Shown: one piece after another, positions 17,008-25,604 of the stretch
How the letters are laid out: each line of letters starts with the position of its first letter
Numbering within the stretch: the first letter of the stretch is position 1
DNA from: an uncultured Aquitalea sp.
GTDB lineage: Bacteria > Pseudomonadota > Gammaproteobacteria > Burkholderiales > Chromobacteriaceae
Length of the DNA: 64,000 nucleotides
Assembly (NCBI RefSeq): GCF_945957525.1
Contig: NZ_CAMFLA010000010.1
Location: 91,917 to 155,916, forward strand
Direction: 5' to 3'
Translations under genes and position numbers: made by a program
The notes under the pieces: model-generated
The model's database searches: none
What the model was told of the DNA's origin: nothing
What the model saw: only the letters and a program-made list of their open reading frames with translations

Positions 17008-18759
17008 ATGCACGCCCTGACACGCCTGTTTCATCACGCCCGCCAGCATCGCAAGGACGCGCTGCTGGCCAGTCTCTATTCTGTACTCAACAAATTCTTC
17101 GACATATTGCCGGAAGTCCTGATTGGCGTGGCGGTGGATGTGGTGGTGAACCGCAAAGCCTCCTTCCTCGCCTCGCTGGGCCTGACCGACACCTTGACCC
17201 AGCTGTGGTGCCTGGGCCTGATCACCATCCTGATTTGGGGCGGAGAATCCTTCTTCGAATACTGCTACCAGATCAAATGGCGCAATCTGGCGCAGAGCCT
17301 GCAACACGGCCTGCGGCTGGACGCCTATCGCCATGTGCAGCAGCTGCCGCTGTCCTATTTCGAGGACAAGAGCACCGGCAATATGATGTCCATCCTCAAC
17401 GACGACATCAACCAGATGGAGCGCTTTCTCAACGGCGGCGCCAACAGCATCATCCAGGTGCTGTGCTCCACGGTGATGGTGAGCGCGGTGTTCTTCTGGC
17501 TGGCGCCGCAACTGGCCGTGCTGGCGCTGGCGCCGGTGCCGCTGATCCTGTTCGGTACTTTCTGGTTCCAGAAGCGGCTGGCACCCCGCTACGCCGCCGT
17601 GCGCGAGGCGGCCGGGGTGGTTAATGGCCGGCTCAACAATAATCTGCTGGGCATCGCCACCATCAAGGCCTTCACGGCGGAAGCCTTCGAAGCGGCGCAC
17701 ATCGACGACGCCAGCCAGCGCTACCGTTCGGCCAACGCTCACGCCATCCGCCTGTCGTCCGCCATCATTCCGGTCATCCGCATGGCGATTCTGGCCGGCT
17801 TTGTGGTGACGCTGGTCTATGGCGGCTATCTGGCCGTGCACGGCGGCATCGGCGTGGGCAGCTACTCGGTGCTGGTTTACCTGACCCAGCGCCTGCTGTG
17901 GCCGATGACAGGGCTGGCCGACATCGCCGATCTCTACCAACGCTCCATGGCCTCTATCGAACGCGTGCTGAGCGTGCTGGAAACCCCCATCGCCATCCCT
18001 TACCACGGCAAGGCACTGCCGCTGGGCCAGGTGGCCGGCGCGCTGACGGTAGACAAGGTGGATTTCGCCTATGGCGAAGCCCCGGTACTGAGCGGGGTGT
18101 CGCTCACCGTAGCACCGGGACAAACGGTGGCTTTTGTCGGCAGCACAGGGTCAGGCAAGAGCACATTGGTAAAGCTGCTGCTCCGTTTTTACGAACCCAA
18201 CGCCGGCAGGCTGCTGCTGGACGGACAGGACATCCGCGAGCTGTCGCTGACCGACTTGCGCCGCGCCATCGGCTATGTGAGCCAGGACGTTTTCCTCACC
18301 GATGGCACGGTGGCGGACAATATTGCCTATGGCCAGCCCGACGCCAGTCGCGACGCGGTGATCGCCGCCGCCCGCGCAGCGGAAGCGCACGACTTCATCA
18401 GCGCCTTGCCCGAGGGTTACGACACCCGTATCGGCGAGCGCGGTCAGAAATTGTCCGGCGGCCAGCGCCAGCGGCTGGCGCTGGCACGCGCCATCCTGAA
18501 AAACCCGCCCCTGCTGGTGCTGGACGAAGCCACCAGCGCGGTGGACAACGAAACCGAAGCCGCCATTCAGCGCTCGCTGGACGTGGTGTCGCGCGGGCGC
18601 ACCACGCTGGTGATCGCCCACCGGCTGTCCACCGTGCGTCACGCCCATGCCATCCATGTGATGGAGCAAGGACGCATTGTTGAATCCGGTACTCACGACG
18701 CCCTGCTGGAACGCAATGGCGTTTACGCCGCGCTGTGGCGTCTGCAAACCGGAGAGTAA
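17008..18759 (+). CDS. ABC exporter, fused membrane and ATPase domains
   Basis: A 583-residue half-transporter that should work as a dimer. The N-terminal type IV exporter membrane domain has six helices (about 20-305). The ATPase domain (about 335-583) has Walker A GSTGSGKST (about 378-386), Q-loop YVSQDVFL, signature LSGGQRQ (about 483-489), Walker B LLVLDEATS and H-loop IAHRLS. It resembles MsbA-like and multidrug exporters. The substrate cannot be assigned. The gene stands alone between a divergent thioesterase and a repeat-containing gap. Confidence 0.9.
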   Translation: MHALTRLFHHARQHRKDALLASLYSVLNKFFDILPEVLIGVAVDVVVNRKASFLASLGLTDTLTQLWCLGLITILIWGGESFFEYCYQIKWRNLAQSLQHGLRLDAYRHVQQLPLSYFEDKSTGNMMSILNDDINQMERFLNGGANSIIQVLCSTVMVSAVFFWLAPQLAVLALAPVPLILFGTFWFQKRLAPRYAAVREAAGVVNGRLNNNLLGIATIKAFTAEAFEAAHIDDASQRYRSANAHAIRLSSAIIPVIRMAILAGFVVTLVYGGYLAVHGGIGVGSYSVLVYLTQRLLWPMTGLADIADLYQRSMASIERVLSVLETPIAIPYHGKALPLGQVAGALTVDKVDFAYGEAPVLSGVSLTVAPGQTVAFVGSTGSGKSTLVKLLLRFYEPNAGRLLLDGQDIRELSLTDLRRAIGYVSQDVFLTDGTVADNIAYGQPDASRDAVIAAARAAEAHDFISALPEGYDTRIGERGQKLSGGQRQRLALARAILKNPPLLVLDEATSAVDNETEAAIQRSLDVVSRGRTTLVIAHRLSTVRHAHAIHVMEQGRIVESGTHDALLERNGVYAALWRLQTGE

Positions 18760-19109
18760 ACCCCTCCCATCCGACGGCTGGTGCCCGGCCCCTCCGGGCG
18801 CAGGCCTTTTCAACCCCGCCAGCACGCGGCACATCACGGGTTAAAGCCCTTCCACTGCGCGCCGTTCACAACGCAGCGCAGAAACCCTGAGCCAAGGCGC
18901 GCCGAGGCAGACAACACCCGGCGTACGACAAGTCTGCGCAAGGCAGGATCAGGGGGTTTGTTAACGGGTCTTGGCGGCCCTGCATGCCGGGCGACATACT
19001 GGCCGCCCATGCAGCCCTTGCGCTTCATCAAGCAGCTTTTCTCTTTCCATTCAGTGCATTGCGCCAATTTGGGCTACACTGAAGATACCCCTTCCCCCTT
19101 GACAGCATC
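18760..19109. other. 350-base intergenic region with a repeat element
   Basis: Holds copy B of the ~107-bp dispersed element (18862-18967). A GC-rich inverted segment near 18783-18803 (GCCCGGCCCCTCCGGGC) may end the exporter transcript. TACACT at 19075-19080 could be a -10 for the next gene, but no good -35 accompanies it. No gene was seen. Confidence 0.4.
18862..18967. repeat. dispersed ~107-bp element with inverted ends, copy B
   Basis: A 106-base intergenic segment with 9-base imperfect inverted ends, CCGTTCACA (18862-18870) and TGTTAACGG (18959-18967). The inside shares CTGAG-CAAGGCGCGCCGA, CGTACG-CAAG, CGCAA-GCAG, ATCAGG and TTTGTTA with the element at 11706-11813, in the same order. 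Size, ends and position between genes all match copy A. Confidence 0.62.
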
Positions 19110-19739
19110 ATGAGCATTTCGTCGATTGGCGGCTCACATGGCTATCAGCCGGCGAGCTATGGCGGACATGGTTCCAACTGCAATTGCCCCGCGTGTTCGG
19201 CGGCAAGGCTTGCGGCTGTCGCCACGCCGGTGCCCGGCGTCAGTACGCCCGCCGGCACAGGGGCGGCCCCCGGCAAACCGCTGTCGCCCGACCAGCAAAA
19301 ACAGGTCAACGAACTCAAAGCCCGCGATACCGACGTGCGCCAGCATGAACAGGCCCACATCGCCGCCGGCGGCGCCATCGTCAGCGGCGGCGCCAATTAC
19401 ACCTATCAGGAAGGACCGGACGGCAAACAGTACGCCATTGGCGGGGACGTCAGCATCCGCATGGGCAGCGGCGACACCCCGCAGGAGCAGCTGGATAACG
19501 CACGCAAGGTAAAAGCGGCGGCGCTTGCCCCCGTAGACCCGTCCGGGCAAGATCAGTCCGTGGCCGCGCAGGCCGATCTGCTGATCTCCCAAGCCGAATC
19601 CCAGGTCAATGCGCAGCAAGCGCAACAGTTGCAGCAATCACAGAACAATCCGGTGACCGCCACCGCTACGGCCATCTTCCAAGCCATTGCCAATCCCTCC
19701 GGCGGCAAGACCGGCAAATCGGTTGATACCTACGCCTGA
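19110..19739 (+). CDS. SprA-related putative metalloprotease
   Basis: A 209-residue protein with the SprA-related family core. A zinc-protease-type HEQAH lies at residues 79-83, followed by GGANYTYQEGPDGKQYAIGGD, which recurs throughout the family. The N-terminal 35 residues contain a Cys-rich stretch, CNCPAC at 24-29, then a Pro/Ala linker. The C-terminal third is Gln/Ala-rich and likely helical. No signal peptide is apparent. Family members are described as putative metalloproteases; the substrate is unknown. It stands as a single gene between a repeat element and a convergent metal ATPase gene. Confidence 0.78.
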   Translation: MSISSIGGSHGYQPASYGGHGSNCNCPACSAARLAAVATPVPGVSTPAGTGAAPGKPLSPDQQKQVNELKARDTDVRQHEQAHIAAGGAIVSGGANYTYQEGPDGKQYAIGGDVSIRMGSGDTPQEQLDNARKVKAAALAPVDPSGQDQSVAAQADLLISQAESQVNAQQAQQLQQSQNNPVTATATAIFQAIANPSGGKTGKSVDTYA

Positions 19740-19777
19740 CCGGCGGCATTGCACCGCCCGCCTCGGCATTGTTTGGC

Positions 19778-22255
19778 TCAGGCCCCATCCGGCAGTTTTC
19801 GCGTCAGTCGCAAGCCGTTGCCGATCACCATCAAACTGGCGCCCACATCGGCAAACACCGCCATCCACAAAGTCGCCTCTCCGCTCAATGCCAGCCCAAA
19901 AAACACCAGCTTGATCAGCAAGGCCACCGCAATATTTACCTTCAGCACGCCCGCCGTGCGCCGGGCATGTTTGAGCAAGGCCGGCAACTTCTCCAGCCTG
20001 TCGTCCATCAACGCCACGCCGGCGGTTTCCAGCGCGGTATCCGAACCGGCCGCGCCCATGGCCACGCCCAGTTCCGCCTGCGCCAGCGCAGGCGCGTCGT
20101 TGACGCCGTCGCCCACCATAGCCACCTTGCCCTCGCCCTGCAGCTGGTGGATGCGCGCCAGCTTGTCTTCCGGCAACAGGCCGCCGTGCGCCTCGCTGAC
20201 GCCGGTCAGTCTCGCCACGCGCGCCACTACCGCCGGATTGTCGCCGCTAAGCATGACGGTGCGCACGCCCATGGCCTGCAGACGCGCCACCGTGTCTTGC
20301 GCTTCCGGGCGCACGCCGTCGGCGACAGCCAACACCCCGAGAGCGCGAGCGCCCTCCAGCAGCACCAGCGCGCCCTCGCCCTGTGCGTCAAGGCTGTCCA
20401 GCGCCAAGCGCAAGGCATCGCTCATCGCGTCCTGCTCTTCGGCCAACCTAGCGCTACCCAAGGCCAGCGCGCGCCCAGCCACACTGCCGAAGACGCCGCG
20501 CCCCGCGCGTTCGTTCACCTCGTTGGCCGCCTGCGGCGTCATGCCGCGTTTGGCCGCTTCGTCCAGCACCGCCCGCGCCAGCGGGTGAGTGGAATGCGCA
20601 TCCAGCGCGGCGGCCAGCGCGACAATCTCGCCCTCGTCCGCGGTCAGGGCCAATACCCGGGTTACTTGAGGTTGGCCGAAAGTGAGGGTGCCGGTCTTGT
20701 CAAAGCAGACCGTGTCGATGCGGGCAGCCACCTCCAACGGTGCCCCCCCCTTCACCAGCATGCCGGCGCGGGCTGCGGCGGCCAATGCGCTTACCACACT
20801 GACCGGCGTGGCTATCACCAGCGCACAGGGGCAAGCGATCACCAACATCACCAGCGCGTTGTAAACGGCTTCGCGCAGCGGCATCAGACCCAGCAACGGC
20901 AACAGCACGGCGCAGGCCGCGGCCAGCCCCACCACCACCGGCGTGTACCAGCGGGCAAAGCGGTCGATGAAACGTTGCGTGGGTGCTTTGCTGGCCTGCG
21001 CACTGCGCACGGTGTCGATAATGCGCGCCAGCACACTGCCCGAGGCCGCCGCCGTAACGCGCACTTCCACCAGCCCGCCGCCATTGATGCTGCCGGCAAA
21101 CACGCTGTCGCCCACCCGCTTGTCCACCGGCAGACTCTCGCCGGTGATGGGCGCTTCATTGAAACTGCTGTCGCCGGCGACGATCGTTCCGTCCAGCGGC
21201 ACGCGCTCGCCCGGGCGCACGCGCGCCACACTACCAATGCTGGCCCCGGCTACCGGCGTTTCGAGCCAGCCGCCATCGGCTTGTCGCAGCCAAGCGGTTT
21301 CCGGCGCCAGCGCCATCAGCTGCCGCACCGCTTCGCCGGCGCGGGCCAAAGACATAGCCTCCAGCTTTTCCGCAATGGCGAACAAGAACAGCACCATGGC
21401 GGCTTCCGGCCATTGGCCGATGGCCACCGCGCCGATCACCGCTACGCTCATCAGAAAGTGAATGTTCATGGCGCCGGAGCGCAGGGCAATCCAGCCCTTG
21501 CGCAAGGTGGGCAGGCCGGCAATCAGGATGGAGGACAGCGCCAGCGCGGCCACAACCACGCCCTTGTCCGCGCCGCTGAACCAGGCCCAGCCCTCGGCCC
21601 CGGCAGCCAGCAAGCCGGATGCCGTCAGCTTGAGCATGTCATTGCCAGCCGGCACCGGTGCGGCCGGAGCAACCCGATCACCCTCCAAGGACACGGCCTG
21701 CATACCCACCCGGCCAATGGCTGTCTGGATGGCCTCGGCATCCGCGCCGTCGTGACGCACGATCAGCACGCGCTCGATGAAGTTGAAGTCCAGCCCGGCC
21801 ACGCCATCCACCTTGGCCAAGGCCTTTTCGATCAGCGCCGCCTCAGTGGGGCAATCCATGGCATCGATGCGGAAGCGGTAGCGTTGCGCCCCCGCAGCGC
21901 CTTCGGCCAACTGGCGTTGCAGCGTGGCTGCGGATTCACAGGCGCAACCCTCGGCCTGCGCCTGATCATGCGCGTGATGGGCATGGTCATGGTCGTGGCT
22001 GTGATCATGGGCATGGTCGTGCCGATGCGCTTGGCTTGCATCGTCACGACCATGCTCCGACTCGCCGCCGCAGCCGCTTACGGGCGAGTGCGCGGGTTCG
22101 CCCTGGCTTCGGCAAACCTCGCCTGTATTTTTCAAGTTTTTATTGCTACATTTATCATCAAGTATTGAATGTAGTTTCGCATCGCCGCAGCAGGCGCCGG
22201 AACCGGTCTGGTGCGGCGGATTGTGGCGATGTGTAGCGTTCTGATGCTGGGACAT
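19778..22255 (-). CDS. P1B-type heavy-metal ATPase (Cd/Zn/Pb exporter)
   Basis: An 825-residue ATP-driven efflux pump. Residues 1-110 are unusual: Cys clusters (C22-C23, C36, C48, C62, C104, C106) and a His/Asp-rich run at about 77-97. The HMA domain (about 124-190) has the single-Cys DCPTE (134-138) typical of CadA-type Cd/Zn/Pb pumps. Membrane metal site CPC in IACPCALV, phosphorylation DKTGT, TGES and the HP motif (STHPLAR) are all present. It is divergent from a MerR-type regulator with a dyad operator between, and contains three copies of TTGGCCGAA. Confidence 0.92.
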   Translation of the reverse strand: MSQHQNATHRHNPPHQTGSGACCGDAKLHSILDDKCSNKNLKNTGEVCRSQGEPAHSPVSGCGGESEHGRDDASQAHRHDHAHDHSHDHDHAHHAHDQAQAEGCACESAATLQRQLAEGAAGAQRYRFRIDAMDCPTEAALIEKALAKVDGVAGLDFNFIERVLIVRHDGADAEAIQTAIGRVGMQAVSLEGDRVAPAAPVPAGNDMLKLTASGLLAAGAEGWAWFSGADKGVVVAALALSSILIAGLPTLRKGWIALRSGAMNIHFLMSVAVIGAVAIGQWPEAAMVLFLFAIAEKLEAMSLARAGEAVRQLMALAPETAWLRQADGGWLETPVAGASIGSVARVRPGERVPLDGTIVAGDSSFNEAPITGESLPVDKRVGDSVFAGSINGGGLVEVRVTAAASGSVLARIIDTVRSAQASKAPTQRFIDRFARWYTPVVVGLAAACAVLLPLLGLMPLREAVYNALVMLVIACPCALVIATPVSVVSALAAAARAGMLVKGGAPLEVAARIDTVCFDKTGTLTFGQPQVTRVLALTADEGEIVALAAALDAHSTHPLARAVLDEAAKRGMTPQAANEVNERAGRGVFGSVAGRALALGSARLAEEQDAMSDALRLALDSLDAQGEGALVLLEGARALGVLAVADGVRPEAQDTVARLQAMGVRTVMLSGDNPAVVARVARLTGVSEAHGGLLPEDKLARIHQLQGEGKVAMVGDGVNDAPALAQAELGVAMGAAGSDTALETAGVALMDDRLEKLPALLKHARRTAGVLKVNIAVALLIKLVFFGLALSGEATLWMAVFADVGASLMVIGNGLRLTRKLPDGA

Positions 22256-22291
22256 GGCTGAGTCCTTTCTTGATTCACGCTATCATTGAAA

Positions 22292-22312
22292 ACCCTGAAG
22301 TGGCTATAGGGT
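22292..22312. promoter_or_regulatory. MerR-family (CadR/PbrR-type) operator in the metal ATPase promoter
   Basis: A 21-base dyad, ACCCT at 22292-22296 and AGGGT at 22308-22312 with TATAG/GAAG inside, closely resembling CadR/PbrR operators. On the minus strand it begins within a TTGACC -35 and is followed by TTCAAT as -10 with a 19-base spacer, the over-long spacing that MerR-type activators correct by untwisting DNA. Confidence 0.85.
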
Positions 22313-22334
22313 CAAGCACCATTTGGAGAACATC

Positions 22335-22805
22335 ATGCTGATAGGCGAATTGGCCAAGATGACCGGCTGCGAAGTAGAGACGATTCGCTACTACGAGAAA
22401 GAAGGCTTGCTGACGCCGCCAGCGCGCACGCCTTCCGGTTATCGGCGCTACACCAACGACCAATTGGGCGAGCTCAACTTCATCCTGCACTGTCGCAGCC
22501 TGGGGATGCCGCTGGCCGACATCCACACGCTGGCGCGCTTCAAGGCGGACAGTTCGCTGGCCTGCGACGATATCAACGAGCTGATCGATCAACAGATCGG
22601 CAAAGTCCATCGCCAACTGGAAACCCTGCAACTACTGGAACAACAATTGCTGTCCTTACGCCGCAAGTGCCATGACCACAATCAGGGCGAACCCTGCGGC
22701 ATCCTGCAAACGCTGGTGGAGGCCTCCGAAGGCAGCCCCTGCCCTTGCCACACCCCGTTCGATCAGGAGCCGCATCCCGCTCATCGCCACGGCGTGCACG
22801 AGTAG
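22335..22805 (+). CDS. MerR-family metal regulator (CadR/PbrR type)
   Basis: A 156-residue metal-responsive activator. It has an N-terminal winged helix (MLIGELAKMTGCEVETIRYY), a dimerisation helix (about 80-110) and the metal-site cysteines Cys77, Cys112 and Cys121. The spacing of the last two (C-HDHNQGEP-C) fits Cd/Pb-type members. The tail adds CPCH and several His. The ATG at 22335 has GGAG upstream; a TTG at 22323 would add MENI. It should switch on the divergent ATPase when Cd, Pb or Zn is bound. Confidence 0.9.
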   Translation: MLIGELAKMTGCEVETIRYYEKEGLLTPPARTPSGYRRYTNDQLGELNFILHCRSLGMPLADIHTLARFKADSSLACDDINELIDQQIGKVHRQLETLQLLEQQLLSLRRKCHDHNQGEPCGILQTLVEASEGSPCPCHTPFDQEPHPAHRHGVHE

Positions 22806-22835
22806 CCCTCCCGCGCTGTCTCTCAAGCCGCGGAC

Positions 22836-22866
22836 AAAAAAAATGGGCCGGCTGTATAGCCGGCCC
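22836..22866 (-). terminator. terminator after lrgAB
   Basis: GGGCCGGCT/AGCCGGCCC stem (22845-22853 with 22858-22866) with a 4-base loop, followed on the minus strand by eight T (22836-22843 in complement). It serves the minus-strand lrgB gene; read on the plus strand it lacks a U-tract. Confidence 0.8.
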
Positions 22867-23004
22867 GAACAACGCTCGTTTGGGAGAACAAGAGGAGAGA
22901 CACCCCGCATCACTCCCGATGATGCAAGGCTTACAGATAATCTTGGCGAATACGCCGCCTTCGCGTTTCACCCATCAAGACCCGCCGGTTGGCGCAGTGC
23001 TGGC

Positions 23005-23688
23005 CTACATGAAATGGCTGATCAGCGGCGCGGCAAAAATGGTGAACACACCGCCCAGCATCATGGTGAGACTGGCCACTACACCTTCTTCAGAGCCGAT
23101 TTCATTGGCTTTGGCCGTACCTGCACCATGCGCTGCAGCACCCAGCAAAGCCCCGCGCGCCAAGCGGGAACGCACCGGCAGCAGCAGCAGCATCGCTTCG
23201 CCCAACAGCATCCCGCACACGCCGGTCATTACCACGAACACCGCCGTCAGATCCGGCGCGGCCCCCAACGAAGGCGCGGCGGCCAAGGCGAAAGGCGTAC
23301 TGATGGAACGCGGCGCCAAGCTTTTTTGCAGCAGATCGGACAGATCAAACGCACGCGCCAGCCAGACCGAACTCAATACCGCCACCGGCATGGCCACCAG
23401 CACGCCGCCGGTCAGCGACAAGGCATGCTTGCGGATCATGGCGCGCTGCTCATACACCGGAATGGCGAAAGCCACCGTGGCCGGGCCCAGCAACCAACCC
23501 AGCCAGTGCGTATCCAGCGCGTAAGTCTGGTAGGGAATCCGCCACAGCATCACCATGGCGATCACCAGCACCGGCACCGCCAGAATCGGCGCAAAAATCC
23601 AGTGGTGCGTCTTGCGGTACAAACGCTTGGCCAGACCGTACAACACCAGTGTCAGCAACAGGCACAGCAGCGCAGTGAGATTAAACAT
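23005..23688 (-). CDS. lrgB: LrgB/CidB-family membrane protein
   Basis: A 227-residue integral membrane protein with about 6-7 helices. Family segments are ALDTHWLGWLLGPATVAFAIP, PRSISTPFAL, and GAAAHGAGTAKANEIG near the C terminus. LrgB/CidB proteins pair with LrgA/CidA, holin-like proteins linked to cell lysis control and to transport of small acids such as pyruvate. The ATG at 23688 overlaps the lrgA stop by 8 bases. Between its end and the terminator lie about 140 bases without a gene. Confidence 0.9.
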   Translation of the reverse strand: MFNLTALLCLLLTLVLYGLAKRLYRKTHHWIFAPILAVPVLVIAMVMLWRIPYQTYALDTHWLGWLLGPATVAFAIPVYEQRAMIRKHALSLTGGVLVAMPVAVLSSVWLARAFDLSDLLQKSLAPRSISTPFALAAAPSLGAAPDLTAVFVVMTGVCGMLLGEAMLLLLPVRSRLARGALLGAAAHGAGTAKANEIGSEEGVVASLTMMLGGVFTIFAAPLISHFM

Positions 23689-24109
23689 GGCTGGCCGCCT
23701 CCCGCAGTCGACGGCGACGCTTGAGCACCACTTCCAGCTTGTAGCCGGCATCCACCACCCAGGCCGTCACCGCCATCACCAGCACGGTCGAGAGCAGGAT
23801 CACCAGCAGAATGCGCAGGCCGGAGGCCATCATCAATTCGCGGTACTGCACCACAGCCACCGTGGCCGGAATGAAAAACAGCAGCATTTCAGCCAGCAAC
23901 CAGCGCGCGCCCTGGCGACACCAGGACAAGGGCAGCCAGCCTGAAGCCAGCGCCATGAATACGGCAAACATGCCCAGCACGCCCGCCGGCACCGCCGGCA
24001 GAAACCGATGACTGACACCATTGGCCAACCACCATACGCCGCACAGCAGCAGCACTTGCGAAAGCGTGGCAAGCTTGCCTGCAAGTACATGTTCCATAAG
24101 GCGTTTCAT
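23681..24109 (-). CDS. lrgA: LrgA/CidA-family holin-like protein
   Basis: A 142-residue membrane protein with four helices. The family pattern is LPAVPAGVLGMFAVFMAL then a motif around AEMLLFFIPATVAVVQY. The last 20 residues are Arg/Lys-rich. Partner of the overlapping lrgB. The ATG at 24109 is chosen; a second ATG four codons later (24097) is equally possible since neither has a strong ribosome binding site. It is divergent from a LysR gene, the arrangement seen for cidR-cidAB. Confidence 0.85.
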   Translation of the reverse strand: MKRLMEHVLAGKLATLSQVLLLCGVWWLANGVSHRFLPAVPAGVLGMFAVFMALASGWLPLSWCRQGARWLLAEMLLFFIPATVAVVQYRELMMASGLRILLVILLSTVLVMAVTAWVVDAGYKLEVVLKRRRRLREAASHV

Positions 24110-24161
24110 GGCGAAGTCCGGTAAAGCATCAAGTGGATTCGAGTATAGACTTCTCCGCAGC

Positions 24162-24207
24162 ATTCAAAAAATGAATTAAAATTATTCCATTCATTCCATA
24201 TTGGAAT
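24162..24207. promoter_or_regulatory. two inverted repeats between lrgA and the LysR gene
   Basis: ATTCA-AAAAA-TGAAT (24162-24176) and ATTCCA-TAT-TGGAAT (24193-24207) lie in the AT-rich 102-base divergent gap. Both have the T-N11-A form of LysR binding sites. The second ends 4 bases before the LysR start codon, suggesting autorepression. Assignment to this LysR protein is inference. Confidence 0.55.
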
Positions 24208-24211
24208 CAAA

Positions 24212-25102
24212 ATGGACGCCAAAGCCCTGCGTTACTTTGTGGAAGTGGTCAAACAGCAAAGCTTCACCCGCGCTGCCGAAGCCTTGTTCGTCACCCAGCC
24301 CACCATCAGCAAAATGGTCAAACAGCTGGAAGAAGAACTGGGCATGCCCTTGGTGCTGCGCGAAGGGCGCGGCTTCCGGCTGACCGATGCCGGCAAGGTC
24401 ACCTATGAACGCGGACTGGATGTGCTGTCCGCCATGAGCCAGCTCAAGCACGAGCTGGCCGACTTGGCCGGTCTGGGCAAGGGCGAACTGGTGGTGGGCT
24501 TGCCGCCCATGGTGGGCGTGGCTTTCTTTGCGCCGGTGGTGGGCGCTTTCCGCCAACGCTATCCGGGCATTGAGCTCAAGATGGTGGAAGACGGCGCGCT
24601 TGCCATTGAAAACAGCATTCGCGGCGGCGAGCTAGAAATCGGCGTGGCGGTATTGCCGGTGGACAACAGCATCTTCCAGCAATTTGCCGTGGTGCGGGAC
24701 CCGCTGTGCCTGGTGGCGCCGGCCGGCTCTCGCTGGCAAGGCAAGTCCGCCATTACCCTGCCCGATATCGCTGACGAATCGTTTGTGCTGTATCCGGAAG
24801 ACTTCACCCTCTCCAGTCGCATTCACCACGCCTTCCGCGAAATGGGCAAGCCGCTGAACGTGGTTGGCCGAAGCGCGCACTGGGACTTCATCGTAGAACT
24901 GGTCACCGCCCGGCTGGGCGTCACCTTGCTGCCGCGCAGCGTGGTGGGCAGGCTGGACCGGGAACTCTATGATGTGATTCCGGTATCCAACCCCTGGTTG
25001 ATCTGGCACCTTGCCCTGATCTGGCAAAAGGACGGTTATTTATCCCATGCCGCCCGCGCCTGGCTGGCCGTTACTCGCGACGTGCTTGGCGGGCTCGAAT
25101 AA
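24212..25102 (+). CDS. LysR-family regulator (CidR-like)
   Basis: A 296-residue LysR-type transcription factor. The winged helix (residues 1-60) has SFTRAAEALFVTQPTISKMVKQLEEELG, and the effector-binding domain spans about 90-290. It is divergent from lrgAB, the same layout as cidR-cidAB in other bacteria, where the signal is linked to acetate or pyruvate overflow; that effector is inference here. One TTGGCCGAA word lies at 24864. The next lipoprotein gene follows after only 12 bases and may be cotranscribed. Confidence 0.9.
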   Translation: MDAKALRYFVEVVKQQSFTRAAEALFVTQPTISKMVKQLEEELGMPLVLREGRGFRLTDAGKVTYERGLDVLSAMSQLKHELADLAGLGKGELVVGLPPMVGVAFFAPVVGAFRQRYPGIELKMVEDGALAIENSIRGGELEIGVAVLPVDNSIFQQFAVVRDPLCLVAPAGSRWQGKSAITLPDIADESFVLYPEDFTLSSRIHHAFREMGKPLNVVGRSAHWDFIVELVTARLGVTLLPRSVVGRLDRELYDVIPVSNPWLIWHLALIWQKDGYLSHAARAWLAVTRDVLGGLE

Positions 25103-25114
25103 AGGACGCTTTTC

Positions 25115-25561
25115 ATGCTGAGAAAACTGCTCGTACTTGCCGCACTGCTCGGTCTGGCCGCTTGCGCCGGCCTGGGTCTGAAAAAACCCGACATCAGTCT
25201 GGCCGACATCAAACCCGTCAGCGCCAGTTTGCTAGAGCAAAGCTTTGACGTGACGCTGCGCCTGCAAAATCCCAACAACCTGCCGCTGTCGGCGGATGGC
25301 CTGCAATTCGACCTGCTGCTGGCCGGCAACAAACTGGCTACCGGCGTCAGCAACCAGCCCATCAAAGTGGCGGCGCTCGCCGACACCACCTTTACCGTGA
25401 GGGTGCACACCTCGCTGACCGGCTGGCTCAAGCAGGTGGGCAAACTGATGGACGGCAACACCCGCCAGCTGGACTACCAGATCAATGGCCGGCTGGAAGG
25501 TCTCAACGGCTTTGGCAGTCTGCCCTTCACCAGCAAGGGCGAATGGAAGCTGCCGCAATGA
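25115..25561 (+). CDS. LEA14/WHy-domain lipoprotein
   Basis: A 148-residue lipoprotein. The signal peptide ends in the lipobox LAAC (about 14-17). The rest is a LEA type 2 (WHy) beta-sandwich domain with SFDVTLRLQNPNNLPLSADGLQFDLLLAG, the conserved N-P-N-x-x-P-L, and a C-terminal LPFTSKGEWKLP. Bacterial members are small envelope proteins of unknown role, sometimes tied to stress. GGACG precedes the ATG. Confidence 0.85.
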   Translation: MLRKLLVLAALLGLAACAGLGLKKPDISLADIKPVSASLLEQSFDVTLRLQNPNNLPLSADGLQFDLLLAGNKLATGVSNQPIKVAALADTTFTVRVHTSLTGWLKQVGKLMDGNTRQLDYQINGRLEGLNGFGSLPFTSKGEWKLPQ

Positions 25562-25604
25562 CAACCCGTCTCCTCATCACCTGCTGAACCCTGGCCCTGA
25601 AAGC

